NCBI GenBank assembly: GCA_012845835.1
Contig: JABAKD010000036.1
Location: 124,001 to 188,000 of the forward strand
Direction of reading: 5' to 3'
Length of the DNA stretch: 64,000 nucleotides
Source: Undaria pinnatifida
Taxonomy: Eukaryota; Sar; Phaeophyceae; Laminariales; Alariaceae
The position numbers and the translations under genes were made by a program. Shown here piece by piece: positions 1-11,978 of the stretch. The notes under the pieces were generated by a model. That model was not told the DNA's origin and ran no database searches. It worked only from the letters and a program-made list of their open reading frames with translations. The number at the start of each line of letters is the position of its first letter. Positions within the stretch are counted from its first letter, which is position 1.

Positions 1-833
1 TCGAAAAATAAGCATGCCTTAGCGCTAAAAAACTAAATATACGTGAAGTTACTTGACCAATGACTAATTGCTAGTTCCCCACTCGAGGAGCTGAACCGGA
101 CGCAGATGTACCTTTTTTTAGATCAAGACGTGCAGCCCTTATCGTGGGATGACTCCCCGCACCAAACCTTACTCCAGCAAAACTGTGAAAAGCACCCCGA
201 CGAGGGAAGCCATCGCCTAGGTGCACCAAAACACAAGATCGCAAAAAGCAATAATTTTATTTTTCCGACGATTTTGGGTTAAGGTGCTTGCTTGTGCTAC
301 GGAGGCAGGTGCGCCACTTCTGTTTTCCTGGGCCACTTCAATTGAGAATGTATATACTACCTCACCACCCAAAATATTTTAGTTTTTGAGTGAACTGAAA
401 GGGCAACGCGATAAGCAGACTTATTGCCTAGGTAGGCACAAAACCACAAATAGTAATAGTTAATAATGGCACGTGCTGCGGTCGAGATGCACCACCGTGT
501 TCCTTACAAGGTTCCTATCGTGACGAGCTGTATCTACCCCACCCCAAAAAATGATTTCTGTGAAAGAAAAAAGTGCCACCGAGTCAACACCCGCAATGGT
601 CTAGACACACAGCAAAATAAAAGCTGCAAAAAAAAACCCATTGAAATTCAAACGATTCTAGGTCAAGGAACCCCATTGGTTCATCAAAATAAATGGCCGA
701 AAAGTACTACAAAGTACTACCTATATTATCGTAGCACGCATTTATAACTGAAAAAACAAAAATGTCACGAATGGCATTTCGACGATTTGGGGCTAATGAG
801 AGATCAGGAGCCCCGTCGTTCGAGGCGTGCTAC
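1..833. other. Gene-free stretch with R2 repeat fragments
   Basis: No supportable gene. Two pieces of dispersed repeat R2 are visible at about 211-288 and 593-745, sharing a 'gacgattttgggttaagg'-like core, and the second ends in a 'tatcgtagcacgc'-like terminus. The remainder shows no recognisable motif. Short open frames here are accidental and run through the repeats. Confidence 0.5.
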
Positions 834-1290
834 GATCAAGGCTACGGTAGGGAGGTACCCCCCATTTTCACTACCGGGTCAAAAGCCAAAAAAATGGGTA
901 TAAAAGTGCCAAAGAAGGGTGTACCTCTAGTACTATACCTTTTTGTGGCTGTGACCCCGCTAGTGAAAATTGGGGGTACCCCCCTGCCGTAGCCTTGATC
1001 AGAGGTATACCCTTCTTTGGCTTTGACCCCGGTAGTGAAAATTGGGGGGTACCCCCTACTACCGTAGCCTTGATCAGAGGTATACCCTTTTTTGGCTTTG
1101 ACCCCGCTAGTGAAAATTGGGGGTACCCCCCTGCCGTAGCCTTGATCAGAGGTATACCCTTCTTTGGCTTTGACCCCGGTAGTGAAACTTGGGGGTACCC
1201 TCCTACTACCGTAGCCTTGATCAGAGGTATACCCTTTTTTGGCGTTGACCCCGGTAGTGAAAATTGGGAGTACCCCTCTACCGTAGCCTT
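834..1290. repeat. R9 tandem array, alternating 75/72 bp units
   Basis: The motif 'agccttgatcagaggtatac' or its start recurs at 991, 1066, 1138, 1213 and 1285, giving spacings of 75, 72, 75 and 72 bp. The basic period is therefore a 147 bp dimer. Bases 834-900 hold the same unit in reverse complement, so the array is flanked by an inverted copy. All spacings are multiples of three, which keeps long frames open on both strands (118 aa plus, 158 aa minus). These look like a by-product of the repeat, not genes. A single related copy lies near 39786-39840. Confidence 0.85.
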
Positions 1291-1449
1291 GATTCTACGA
1301 TATGCGTGCCCCCCGTGTTTTGCGGAGATCCTCGTTTTAGGAGCCACTTAATATCTCTCCCAAAAACTGATTCGGGCATAAAATAATATCGCTGATGCCA
1401 TGTGAAAAATTCCTTGGCCTACGTACATGACGTAAAGCATATACAAAAT

Positions 1450-1543
1450 AAACAAATTCGGACGATATTGGGTTGAAGAGCCCCGTTTTTCAGAAACAAT
1501 TTCAGACGAAAAGTGCTACATCTATCTGTATCGCAGCACGTGC
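1450..1543 (+). repeat. Dispersed repeat R2 copy
   Basis: It carries the R2 core (a 'cggacgatattgggttgaag' variant, then 'gagccccgtttttcagaaac', then 'gacgaaaagtgctac') and ends in 'tcgcagcacgtg'. Comparable copies lie near 5434, 6147, 22560 and 37735, with reversed ones at 3663-3990. R2 is about 90-130 bp and has no coding capacity. It may be a non-autonomous DNA element, but its termini are not defined. Confidence 0.7.
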
Positions 1544-1903
1544 CACTCATACTTTTTTTTTTGCCAAAATGAGGTACGGTGCCTCTATCGTAGCACGGGA
1601 CCAAGGGTACACAAGTCGTTCAGAAAATGGTATAGCGAAATAGTGCACTATCCTATACCGTACCATGCAACATGGGGCCTGAATACTCTAGTGGGTTGTG
1701 CTTCGTCAAAACAACATCACACCAGCCTTCACATCGCCCTACGCACGCGACGATAGAAACGTGGAGTTTAATTTTCTCCCGGAATGATAATCACCTCAGA
1801 AGCCGCATTCCTCGACTAAAAGTTCTACTTGGACAAAACACTTTTGACTTACGATTATATCGATGCACAATTCTTTGAGCCAGGTGCACGGCTAATAAGC
1901 TAG

Positions 1904-1962
1904 CCAAGGGTTAGGGGAAGGGTTAGGGTTAAGGTTAGCGCGAGGGTTACGGTTTGAGTAAC
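1904..1962 (+). repeat. Interstitial telomere-like TTAGGG patch
   Basis: Degenerate repeats of 'gggttaggg' and 'gggttaagg' type run for about 50 bases. This is too short and imperfect to be a chromosome end. It may mark an old telomeric insertion or break repair. It is consistent with a TTAGGG telomere in the host, but that is an inference. Confidence 0.55.
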
Positions 1963-2366
1963 CCAGGATCCAATGCTACTCGGCAGGTTCTCAGTGGAGA
2001 AACCTGTCGACGCCCAAAGAAACCCTTCAGCCCACAACCTACCACCTCTGCTCTAGCAAGCGTTAACCGTACGCTAAAATAGGCCTAGTCACGAGCTACT
2101 TTGATGGCATCCCGACAAACCCGTTTTTTCTCACGGTTGGCTGTTTTTGGGGACATCCGCACACACACGCAATATGGTCTCTCCGACTACATCTTCCCAT
2201 TTCGAGGTTATCAAAGTTTGAAGCCGGCATCTTTCCCCATCGGGTCACGCCTCTTCCATTAGAGGGCCATCTTAACAGCATCAAAGTGCTCACCGCCACT
2301 TGCCGGCCTACTTCATGAACTGTTAGGTGCGTCCATACTGTAGCATGCTGTTATTGGTTCTACTAC

Positions 2367-2607
2367 TTGTATAGCCTCCCCAAAACATTAACAACAGCGG
2401 TTTTCTTTCACGAACGTTTCGCGGCTTCTCGGCAAAAGGAAGGATGCTGCGAAAGACATCTTCATATATTTTCTTGTTTGCAATGGACTATCAAACGACG
2501 ACACGTCGAGGTTGCAAACGGCACCCTACCGCAGGAGGTTCGGCTAAGAGAGGGTTTCAAAACCTGGCGATACGTTAATTAAATGTTGCGGGGGGCTCTA
2601 CCGTGGA
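2367..2607 (+). repeat. Decayed R3 MITE copy
   Basis: The interior resembles the intact R3 copies at 7402 and 35658: 'cgaacgtttcgcggcttctc', 'ggaaggatgctgcgaaag', 'ttttcttgtttgc', and a closing 'ctctaccgtgg'. The terminal inverted repeats are eroded. The open frame of 71 aa inside it follows the repeat and is not considered a gene. Confidence 0.6.
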
Positions 2608-3600
2608 ACGTCTCGCGGTCAGAGTGATGTGCGGGTCGCGTTTGTTTGAAGGCACCGTGGTACCCACCAATTTTCTCCCGTCGGCCTTGGGAACATCCGC
2701 ACATGTACCGACGTTTCCTCCTCCACCGCCTCGTCCTCCTCTCCGAGCCCGTCACCATCCTCGTCGATGACCACGTCTACCGACACGTGATGCTTGTGGT
2801 GGAAGGATCGGCTCGGGCGAAGGTGGGGTTCCTCGCCGGATCCATGTCGCTCGCTCCCAGCAACGTCCGTGGGGTTGACACCCTATGTGTGGGAGGGGAA
2901 AACATGGGTCAAAGAGGGAACCCAATGGTGGCGAGTAGTAAAACCTCGGATGTATGAACCAAGGGTGGGGGGAGGGCAACGTGTCATCCCACGGTAGGGG
3001 TTCGCGGAAGGTTCGGAGCTCTCCTAGCACGAGGACCTGAGTATCTCACCATCATCACCGGAAATATGGCTTCGGCGACATTCGTTCGCGCAGTCCCAAA
3101 ACCGTTTCTATGTGCTAGTGTCGTGTCATGAATATACTTGTGGAATTGTTGTAATTGCCGATAGTTTCACAGTTGAGAAGCTCAACCGGTCAGAAGGTCA
3201 GAAACGTGAAAACCCCTCTACTGTATACCGTTGGATGACTCCAACCGCAATGTTCAGATGGCGGTTTTCGCCCAAGGATTTATGCCGTCTGGCTGGACAA
3301 CAGCGCAACTCGCCACGGACACGGGCGTAAGCAGTACCAGTTACGTAGGTAAGGATGTGTAACGAAGCAATAAATTTAATTTTCCGCTCTGGAGGAAAAC
3401 GATGCTATCATCGAGCCGTGGGAGCAAACATCCTAATGTTGTCACGCTCGTGTCGCATCTCGAAAAGCAACCGAACGTCAAAATATTGTCGATGCAGGGA
3501 ACACAAAATACTTAATCGGTAGTGAGTCCTCCAGCAAGGCGGTGGTGTGCCAGAGCAATATGACCGACGAGGCCGCCGCATTCATTCCGGGTTTGTGAGT
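2608..3600. other. No recognised feature
   Basis: Frames of about 100 aa occur on both strands at 2646-3030 and overlap each other. None shows a domain, and codon content looks random. I see no repeat family here that I can name. Confidence 0.4.
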
Positions 3601-3660
3601 TCAGTTCCGCAGAGGTTTTGACCGCCTTATCTCTGGATACGGCGTTGAGGTGAGACCGCG

Positions 3661-3990
3661 ATGCGTGCTACGATAGAGGTATCGCTTTATTCGCCGAAGT
3701 TTGTTCTGAAATATTGAGCTGCTAAACCCCAAATATTCGAAATGTAAAAATTGTTTGGTGGTTGCATCTGTCTGGTTTGTATACCTAGACCGTGTGGGCT
3801 TGTCTTTTCGTCGGCTTGATTGTTCAGGTTGCTTGAAAATATTTTCGTGTCGCGTACGGAAGTCCTCAAGAGAAGAGCCACCGAAAACAACTGTGGAGCA
3901 CGACACGTGCTAGGGTAGAGGTATCACTTTGCGGGGTGTTCCTGGTTCTGAATGACCGGGCTCCTTAGCCCAAAATCGTCGGGAAAATGC
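3661..3990 (-). repeat. Two reversed R2 copies flanking unknown sequence
   Basis: The R2 terminus appears reversed as 'gtgctacgatagaggtatcg' near 3664 and as 'gtgctagggtagaggtatca' near 3907. The second copy continues into 'ggctccttagcccaaaatcg', the reverse of the R2 core. About 170 bp of unidentified sequence separate them. Confidence 0.6.
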
Positions 3991-5387
3991 CATTGCATTG
4001 CACGATTCCCATTTTGTACCTAGAGGCCATGGGATTCTTCGTCCGGTAGCAGTTACATTTCTTCTCCGTAATAGTGTTTAGGAGAGGTCTTAAGCTCTCA
4101 TACTTAGGAAACTCAGAATAAACGTGGTGCACGTACATCGCTGGACGCGTCGCACGTTTTTCCTTGCCATGTACTGGGGTTCACCTACTGCGCCTTTGTC
4201 GGCGGGCTCGGTGGAGGAGGGTGAGTCTGTGTGCCTATGGCGAGCGGTGTAGCACTTGACGTGTAATGGCTACAAGTAATTTTGACTCACAAAGGTTCCT
4301 TAACTCCGAAACGTCGGAAAGCGTATATTCGTCTTGTTTTCAACAGTAATGGTGTCGAGCATACCCCAGCCACGCGGCTTTGTTCATCTCGGACTACACC
4401 TTCTTTCAGGTTTCTCGAAAGTCAACGTTTTGGGTTTTTGACTTAATTGAGCTCCTCAAGCGAAAAGATTAAGAAAAAATAAATTGTGCGCCTCTGCCGT
4501 ATCTTTTGTTCTACCGGTGAGTGACAAAAAAAGAGGACCTGTGGGACAGCATCAACGAAAACCGAATGGTATCGGGAAAAGAAAATATATATATATACCT
4601 ATATTGAAATAAATCATTGTTGGTCACTTTCGAAGCCACCAGGTACTGGGATCCAACCTTTCTTTGCCACGCTGCACCCAAACGATGTATTCGCGCGGCG
4701 CTAGGTTCAGATCAGGGTGATGCTTGTTGTTGTTGGTCATGTTAATGTCAGGGCGGTTCCGAAGGAGAATACCTCGTTAATTCACCTTTTTCTACGAACC
4801 ATCTATTTGCACAGTGTGTTCGCTGATAAAATTGTTGACGCATTAAAAGCAAGGTGACCGGACCCAGCCATCGTAATGCTTCTCCCGAAAATATTGCTAA
4901 TCGCATCACCGCTTGCAACCGCCGACACAGTTCGTGTGACGAAACAATCTCTACGGCCATTCATAACTCCGGAAAATATCCTATTATAATTCAAAGTGTT
5001 ATATGCCCACCCCTTACTACGGCATCGCAGCGCTGAACACCTCCTATATTCTCCTTGGCATTGTTGGACACGTCGCTGAGATAAATGTAACGCGTTTTGG
5101 ACAAAACAATCCTCCGTGGAGCTGAGCCTCCCAAGCAGAAGAACCCTCATTCTCGTTGGAATGCTTTTGCTCTACACCTATGCCATGGCCTCATCTAGCA
5201 GACTGCATCCTCCATACTAATCTAAAAGCAAAGTTCTGAGATATGTGTAGAGGCCCTCACGTCGCGGGCTACGATATAGAGGTGAGCCTCGGAGATCCCT
5301 CACTTTCGGAGCTCAAAGACTTCTCCCAAACGAAGACAGATTGAGAGAAAATCTGAAACTGCCCACCTGGTCGGACGAAAAATTCTT
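3991..5387. other. No recognised feature
   Basis: About 1.4 kb with a short AT run near 4580 and overlapping short frames on both strands at 4748-5150. I recognise no domain, RNA gene or repeat family. Confidence 0.4.
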
Positions 5388-5433
5388 ATGGCCAAGGTAC
5401 ACAGCGAGAATCATGCTCAAAACGATGTGTCCT

Positions 5434-5517
5434 ATTTGCGACGATTTGGGATTAAAGAGCCCCGTCATGCAGAGGTCTTCTCAGACGAAATCAAGTGCTA
5501 CCTACACCGGAGCACAG
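5434..5517 (+). repeat. Dispersed repeat R2 copy
   Basis: The core 'gcgacgatttgggattaaag' is followed by 'agccccgtcatgcagag', 'cagacgaaatcaagtgctac' and an 'accggagcac' terminus. It is one of the better R2 copies in the window. Confidence 0.65.
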
Positions 5518-5714
5518 CAGTCATCACCATATCACGAGAGGACAGAGAGGACAGTCAGGTAAGTTCGAGTGCACCTCTGCTCGCAGAATTTGTCGGTGGG
5601 TAGTTTTTTTTTCGAGACGCGTGCTAATGATAGAAGTGCACTATTTGTTTGTTGTGGGGCTACTCACCTGTAAAGAGGTCAATGTTCACGTCACACAATA
5701 CGGACCCCCTTCCT

Positions 5715-5900
5715 TAGGGATTTTGTTTTTTCAGCTGCTCGGTGTCACTCGCGCGAGTGATCCCGCTGTTCCTTGCGGTCACAGGGTTTCGTGCTGTTTA
5801 ACATTCTCGATATTAATACGAAAAGGGATGGTTAGCTGCGCTCGCAACATAGAAACAGCCGAATATGTTTTTGCCAGTGGGGTACAGTCACTGGCGCGAA
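5715..5900 (+). repeat. Dispersed repeat R4 copy
   Basis: It shows the palindromic R4 core 'gtcactcgcgcgagtga' after 'cagctgctcggt', then 'ttccttgcggtcacagggtt' and 'ggttagctgcgc'. Similar blocks are at 9063-9300, 23560-24140 and 37985-38560. The tail leads directly into the (TATGG)n array. Confidence 0.6.
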
Positions 5901-6012
5901 TATGGTATGGAATGGTATGGTGTGGTATGGTATGGTATGGTATGGTATGGTATGGTATGGTATGGTATGGTATGGTATGGTATGGTATGGTATGGTATGG
6001 TATGGTATGGTA
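5901..6012 (+). repeat. (TATGG)n pentanucleotide microsatellite
   Basis: About 22 pentamers of TATGG run with two early variants. Because five is not a multiple of three, every frame reads a five-residue peptide repeat, and long frames on both strands here are artefacts. Other R4 copies end in sequence like 'gaaatggggtatgatagag', so the array probably expanded from that tail. Confidence 0.95.
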
Positions 6013-6146
6013 GGACATATCCGATAGTGACACCCCCCTAAAGTACCCTTGATCGTCGTACAAATATCAACGCTCAAACCCGAACAACAACCCACCAATG
6101 GCGTAGGCATATAAAAGAACATTATTTTGCAAAAATCAATCCTAAG

Positions 6147-6236
6147 AGCATCCCTCAGATTTTGGGTCAAGGGAGCCCCCGTCTTTGTTCGAAAAGAAAA
6201 GGACAATGAAGTGCAACCTCTATCGTAGCACGCGTG
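6147..6236 (+). repeat. Dispersed repeat R2 copy
   Basis: It reads 'cagattttgggtcaaggga', then 'gcccccgtctttgttcg', then 'gaagtgcaacctctatcg' and ends 'tagcacgcg'. The terminus closely matches the consensus of the family. Confidence 0.65.
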
Positions 6237-7401
6237 TCGGCAAGACGGCGGGATCGAACCTTGTTCATGTCATTGCTCGCAAACATGTCGTAGAAGCACC
6301 GCCCCGGACGATACACCGTAGCAAGTTCTTACGAAGTATCCCCTTCGTATTTTTCCCACCTCCCAGCATGATCCTCGTCGAATCCCAGCTATATACTTTC
6401 CCAATATATCGGGAACCCTGAAAGTTATCCATCCACACCGTATGTGGCACCTACTACTCTCTTGGATTGGATGCCGTCCGATAACTCGCACAGCATTAGC
6501 TACAACATCGTCGATCCGTCATAACTACTCCACACAAACGCGAAGGGCACGCTGTTGAATCTACCTTTTCGATCAGGCGGCGGGATCCAGCACTCCTAGC
6601 CATGGTTCCCCCGTATATGTCGTAGCACCGCTCCGATCGTCCGGCGTAGTTCTTCTTGTCCCTCCAGCACTCTTTTAGGGTGGGCACTTGATTCCCCTCC
6701 TCATTCCGTTTCATCTGATGCCGACAGCAACACAATCGACGAGGATACTCAGCAGCGTGGACAACGCGGGAAAATACATGTTCTATGGGAGAGTACAGCG
6801 GTGAAAGTGGCATGTTCTCGCCGGATACACTAATAGATCATGAACAGCTTGGATTCCGCGGCTCGCGGCCTTACCGCAAAAACTGTTAACGAAAACGATC
6901 GAGATGCCAGGAGTCCCGAGGAAAACGCCTCAACGTATACATATGTGTGTTTCTGTCGACATTAGGAGCAAAACATTCCATTCCCTTGGATTCCGCTTTG
7001 TGTAGCTGGTGGCGGCAGCAAACATCCGCAAGCAAGATTCACACCATAGGCAACGGGGAGAGTTGAATATCAGATGCGTTCATGGTTGACTGGAGCGTTT
7101 GTTTTTCGGACCGAACAAGAGAACTCGAACCTCCAGCAGAAGCGGGCTACGAGAGGGGTAGAATATTGGGGGGGCTGAATTTGATGTGCACGACGGCGTT
7201 CCTTAACCCAGCCACGATGTAATTTGGTTCATTTTTCTTCCGCATGAAGTTCTGTTGTATAACTAGCCGAGGGATGGGGCTCTCGATCCAGTGGCACGGT
7301 TATTCTCCCCCCCACCACAGGTTGCGGGAGAGGTATAGGGCTCCTCTAGTGAGTGAGGAGCCTTCAGTAGAAAAACAGTGCAAATCAGCCGCACCATGTG
7401 T
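6237..7401. other. No recognised feature
   Basis: Short frames on both strands at 6265-6491 and 6496-6813 carry no recognisable domain. I see no repeat family or RNA gene. Confidence 0.4.
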
Positions 7402-7649
7402 GAGTCGTTCTAAGGTAGCCCCGCCAACTTTTCTTCAACGAAATCGCCAGTTTTGAAACCAGCCCCTGGCCGTACCTCTTGAAATACGGTGCCCCTTGCC
7501 ACCCCGACGTCATCCTCTAATAGCACTTTGCAAAAAATAATATATGTGGATACTATTTTTTGGATATCGCCGTTCCTCGTGTCGAACAGCCATGAAACGT
7601 TCGTTAAAGAAAATCGCTGGTTTTGGGGGGGGCTATCGTAGAATCAGTC
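7402..7649 (-). mobile_element. R3 MITE, full-length copy with 4-bp target duplication
   Basis: The left end 'gagtcgttctaaggtagcc' and the right end 'ggctatcgtagaatcagtc' form terminal inverted repeats, allowing a few mismatches. GTGT flanks the element on both sides (7398-7401 and 7650-7653), consistent with a 4-bp target site duplication. At 248 bp it encodes nothing and is non-autonomous. Its interior matches the copy at 35658-35904 in the opposite orientation. The superfamily is not assigned. Confidence 0.8.
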
Positions 7650-8079
7650 GTGTCCAAGCAGTCAGAGAATGCGTGGGAACGTGGTCTCCCTTGCCAGTCC
7701 GCTTGAGCTGGTATGGAAAATCGATGGACATATTCAGCAACATCATCCGGCCCGAGCATTATGCACCATAAGCAATGCGTTGGTTGATGACTATATGGTG
7801 GTCGTTTGTCTTGGAGAATAGGGCAAAGGCATCCTCCGGCGGGTGGTAAGGGCGGGAACGTGGACTCCCTGTCAATTCCGCTTCGGCCGATGAGCCATCG
7901 ACAGTAACACTGGGCGGCACACACATGCGGCACACACATGCGGCACACATAAATAGGCGAAGCCCAGGGTTGCATGAGTGGATACACACAACTTGTCCGG
8001 GAGGACTTTGATAAACGCATGCTACAATAGGGGTGCACATTTTCGTTTCTCAGGGGCTCTTCATTCGGGTAGTTAGGGG

Positions 8080-8105
8080 GGCGGGGGGGGGGGGGGGGGG
8101 GGGGG
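8080..8105 (+). repeat. Poly-G run
   Basis: A nearly pure guanine run of about 26 bases. Reads through it are error-prone, so its length is uncertain. Confidence 0.9.
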
Positions 8106-8269
8106 TAAGTGCTATCCGACGAAAATAATCCCATGGCATAGATGTTCGACGACAATATTGCGCGTGTGCGCTACGATAGAGAGATCACTGACATCCTCAC
8201 TGCTTTCTTTTTTTTTGTTTCCCTGACATCACTACTGCATTCTTTTTTTTGGTTTCCGAATGATGTGGC

Positions 8270-8520
8270 TGAGGCGGTTTACGGTGCTCGCCCCCCAACG
8301 TTTCCTTAACCGAATCGCCGGTTAAGAAACTATCTCCCGGCCGTACCACCTGAACCATGGTGACCCTTGCCACCCCGACGTCATCCCTCGACTGCCCTTT
8401 TTCAAAAAATAAAATATTTGAAGACGTGTTTTGTCGAAGTATCCTTCCCCGTGTCGAGCAGCTATGAGACGTTCACCGGTGAAAATCGCTTGTTCGAGGG
8501 GGGTCTATCGTACAAACAGT
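8270..8520 (-). repeat. Decayed R3 MITE copy
   Basis: It is collinear with the 7402-7649 copy: 'cttaaccgaatcgccggtt', 'accccgacgtcatcc', 'ccccgtgtcgagcagc', and a closing 'ggggtctatcgta'. The terminal repeats are too eroded to define exact ends or a target duplication. Confidence 0.65.
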
Positions 8521-9062
8521 TGTTTCGAAATATTGTATGGACATTGGTTATGCCTGGATCATACATTTGGCCATCTTGTTGCATATTAGATGCTCGGATG
8601 AGGTATAGATCTCATCAACTGAAGGTGCCCCTCTGCCGTGGCGCGTGTCACTAATGTTAACGCCCGAACGAAGTTTCCACGACGTATGGACGACGAGTCC
8701 CCGTTATTCCGGAAACGTTCGAGCCAAAACATGCTACCTCTATTACGCCGGCGAGCATGTTCCATTTGCTAGCTCAATGCATCAGTTAATCTTCGCATCC
8801 AAAAACAGACGTCATACCCAGGAACATCACAACAAGCACGAATCTGAACCTCACGGCATGACACCTGGACCATCTCAAACAAGCTTCCATAGCGTGCAAA
8901 AAGGCCAGAGCTTGACTTATTCAACCGCGGGTAAATAATGCCAACACTGAAACCCCCTTGCTCGACGCAAAGTGCATCCGTGGGACAGAGGGGCCCGCTG
9001 GGGCGACTATTATGAGCGCGAAGGATTTTGGGCGTCAAGGCCCAGGATGCGTGTGAGGGGTA

Positions 9063-9300
9063 ACTTTTGCGGGCCGTTTGGTTTGCAGTGGCTCGGGGTC
9101 AGTCGCCCGGGTGTCCCCTCCCAGTTCCTTCCCGGCTTCACGCACTTGTTGTGCTGCTTTCATTTGGTGTTAAGAAGCCTCAATGAGATGGTGAGCAACG
9201 CCGCGTCACAGAAATCGCCTAAGCCGTTTTAGGCGGGGAGGTATCGAGTCATCGAGTCGTGTCGTGTGTCAGCGGTGACAACCCAGTGGTGGTCAAAATG
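9063..9300 (+). repeat. Dispersed repeat R4 copy
   Basis: It has 'gtttgcagtggctcgg', a degenerated palindrome 'gtcagtcgcccgggtgtc', 'gatggtgagcaacgccgcg' and the distal 'tatcgagtcatcgagtcg'. It matches the block at 38215-38420 along its length. Confidence 0.55.
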
Positions 9301-11455
9301 AGGGTGTATGTCTTTAACATTCCCCCTACCAATGTACCCTTGTCAAGAAGAAAAGCTACTCCATACTGCAGGTGCACCTAGTCGACTGCGAGGCTCTTCT
9401 TTTTCGGAGATATACACCCCACCCAACCACTGGCTTGGCCACATAGAAATACACGTGTTCGAGCCCATGAAAAATCCGCAGAGCTTGTTATGCCAGGAAA
9501 CATATTGTAAAACAGAAACCATTTTACGAACATTTTTGGTTCAGACGCCCCGTCAAGATTTTGAGGACTTTTCATCAAAACCATTCTACCTCTGTCATAG
9601 AATACGCGTCTCCCAGAGCGCTTGTAAAAAGCAAAACGTAACGAGTACTAAATACACGCCAACGAACAGTCAGGCAAAAAAACGCGCACGCGGTCAAGAG
9701 CGTTGGTTTACCTCTATTAATAGAGCGCTCGCTACTTCATTATAAAAATGCGAGCGACAGCACGAAATTGGCTATTACCCGCAGTATTGTCAATATAACA
9801 CGTGATATCGGCTAGGCGAACACTCCAGCCGGAGGCTGGCATATGACCTAAAAACGATTTCGTTGTGAACGTTTATCGTGTGACTAACGTAGAACCACGG
9901 CGTACCTTCCAGTTCTGCGGGTCTCCAAGTGTAAGGAAGCTCGGATGCCATCCCAGCATTCCCAGCAGCGAGTCCCCCTGCTGGACTGATAGAGAATCGC
10001 CGAGGAAGATCACCCGTCTTTGTGCCAAGCACTGATCGTCCAAAGCATAGATTACCCACGGTGTTCAACAGGAATGCATGGTTAGCCATCGTGGCAAGAA
10101 TTTCAGGTGCGTGGATGTTAGACGAGGGCGATGTTAAAGTATGACAGCCAAGTATCCCTAGCAACGAACCCCATGCTCTGGGTAAGCGAAATAGCCCCGA
10201 CGGCGATCGCCATCTGCGTTCCTCGCGCTGCTCGTCCAAGACGAAGATGAAACAAAAGCAATAGTCTAAGCTAAGGCGTTTAATAATAGACCAGGCCGAT
10301 CACCCAGGCTTCTACAGTACGCGTAGTTTTGTCTGTTCCCTCACACATGAACCCAAACACGAAAGCAACAGGTTGACGAATGAAGCAAAGTGTGGCGGCG
10401 GCTGGGGGATCGCGTTGACAGCATCGACAGAGCCCTTCTTACTCGTACGGTGTTTGAGTGGTGCATTGACCGGGAAAACCTCGGTATTGAAAACGAGCCT
10501 ACCCTCCCCTGCGGTAGCCTTGCTTTGTTGTATACATTGCATTACCAGACGCGTGCTACGATGGATGTAGCACTCTGTGGCTCATACACATCTTCGTTAC
10601 GGAGACCCGGCGTCAAACCTCATCGGGATGACGTTCTGGTTTTATCGCAGTAATTGTTCGTTGTACCCCTAGACCATCATGGTACTTTGCTTTTCATCCG
10701 TTTTCTTTTTTTTTTCCTCAAAACCGTTGGTTTTGTTGTTTGTGAGATACAGAGCTTCTGAGCAAAGCGCCTCGGATAAATGGGGGTACCATCTCTGCCG
10801 TAGAACGTACCTGGTATGTGTTTTTAGTGAAATTAACCCGTGCGCGTTCCAAGCACTGCTCGTTCAAAACATGACATTACGAGGCAATGATTCTGATGGT
10901 TCATTCTGTCGGCCAATACTCGGTGTTCGGTGTATGTAATGGTCACCTGTAACGGTGACCGCTGCAGAGATGCGGGGGAATTCGTGGTTTCCCAAACAGG
11001 AAAAATAGTTATTGGTAATTGTGAACGTGACTCTGGTTGCACAGTCATACCGGCTATCAAGAAAGGGAATGGTAGTGAAGGAATAATGTAGTGGCGGAAC
11101 GTCGGTAGAAAGGAGGAATCCAAATGAAGGAAAGTGAAGGCACCGCGCCGACTGAGGCACGAACTCCAGGGCAGCGGTGGTACCTTGTTCGTTGCGCTAC
11201 ATCTTAGCGGGGCCGAATACGGTACCTGCTTGATTGGTATACTTTTTGGAAGTAGATGAACTCGTATTCACATAGCCAACGTTGTTCCGAGAACATCAGC
11301 AGTTACGTCGTGAAAAAAAATATACTCGTATATGTATTCACCACGTACGTCCAGCATGAATGGCTCACGGCGACGGGTTGACGGGCGTGAAAAAGAGAGG
11401 CCGCCGTGATGCATCGTCCGTTTCACCCATGAGGCTTCTCCCGGACCCCACACTC
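9301..11455. other. No convincing gene; diverged short repeats
   Basis: The longest frames are 145 aa plus at 9308-9745, which overlaps an R2 piece, and 149 aa minus at 9790-10239, with no recognisable domain. The motif 'ccaagcactgatcgtccaaa' near 10026 recurs as 'ccaagcactgctcgttcaaa' near 10848, so a diverged repeat may be present. No RNA gene was seen. Confidence 0.4.
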
Positions 11456-11790
<335 letters not shown>

Positions 11791-11931
11791 TTGCCCGGAT
11801 CTCGGATGGTAGTTGTTACTCTCTCTGTCTCTCATTAACCGAGAATTATGTGGTGGTCAGCACATCGGCAAAAAGAAAGAAATTTGCGAGAGCGGCGCAG
11901 GCACGTTTCTCGCCCGTTTCTGGTCCGTTTG

Positions 11932-11978
11932 GGGTCAGGGTTAGGGTGAGGGTTAAGTATAGGGTTAGGGTAGGTTGG
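11932..11978 (+). repeat. Interstitial telomere-like TTAGGG patch
   Basis: 'gggttagggtgagggtta' followed by 'agggttagggtagg'. It is a second short degenerate patch like that at 1904 and is not a chromosome end. Confidence 0.5.

Noticed and set aside
871-1351. 158-aa minus and 118-aa plus frames
   Set aside because: Both are by-products of the 75/72 bp tandem array, and both strands are open.
1904-1962. A chromosome end
   Set aside because: The TTAGGG-like repeats are short and degenerate, with ordinary sequence on both sides.
5495-6206. Frames of 94-172 aa around (TATGG)n
   Set aside because: A five-base repeat without stops keeps every frame open. The flanks are repeats R4 and R2.
9790-10239. 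149-aa minus-strand frame as a gene
   Set aside because: No domain, signal or start context supports it, and part of it lies in a diverged repeat.
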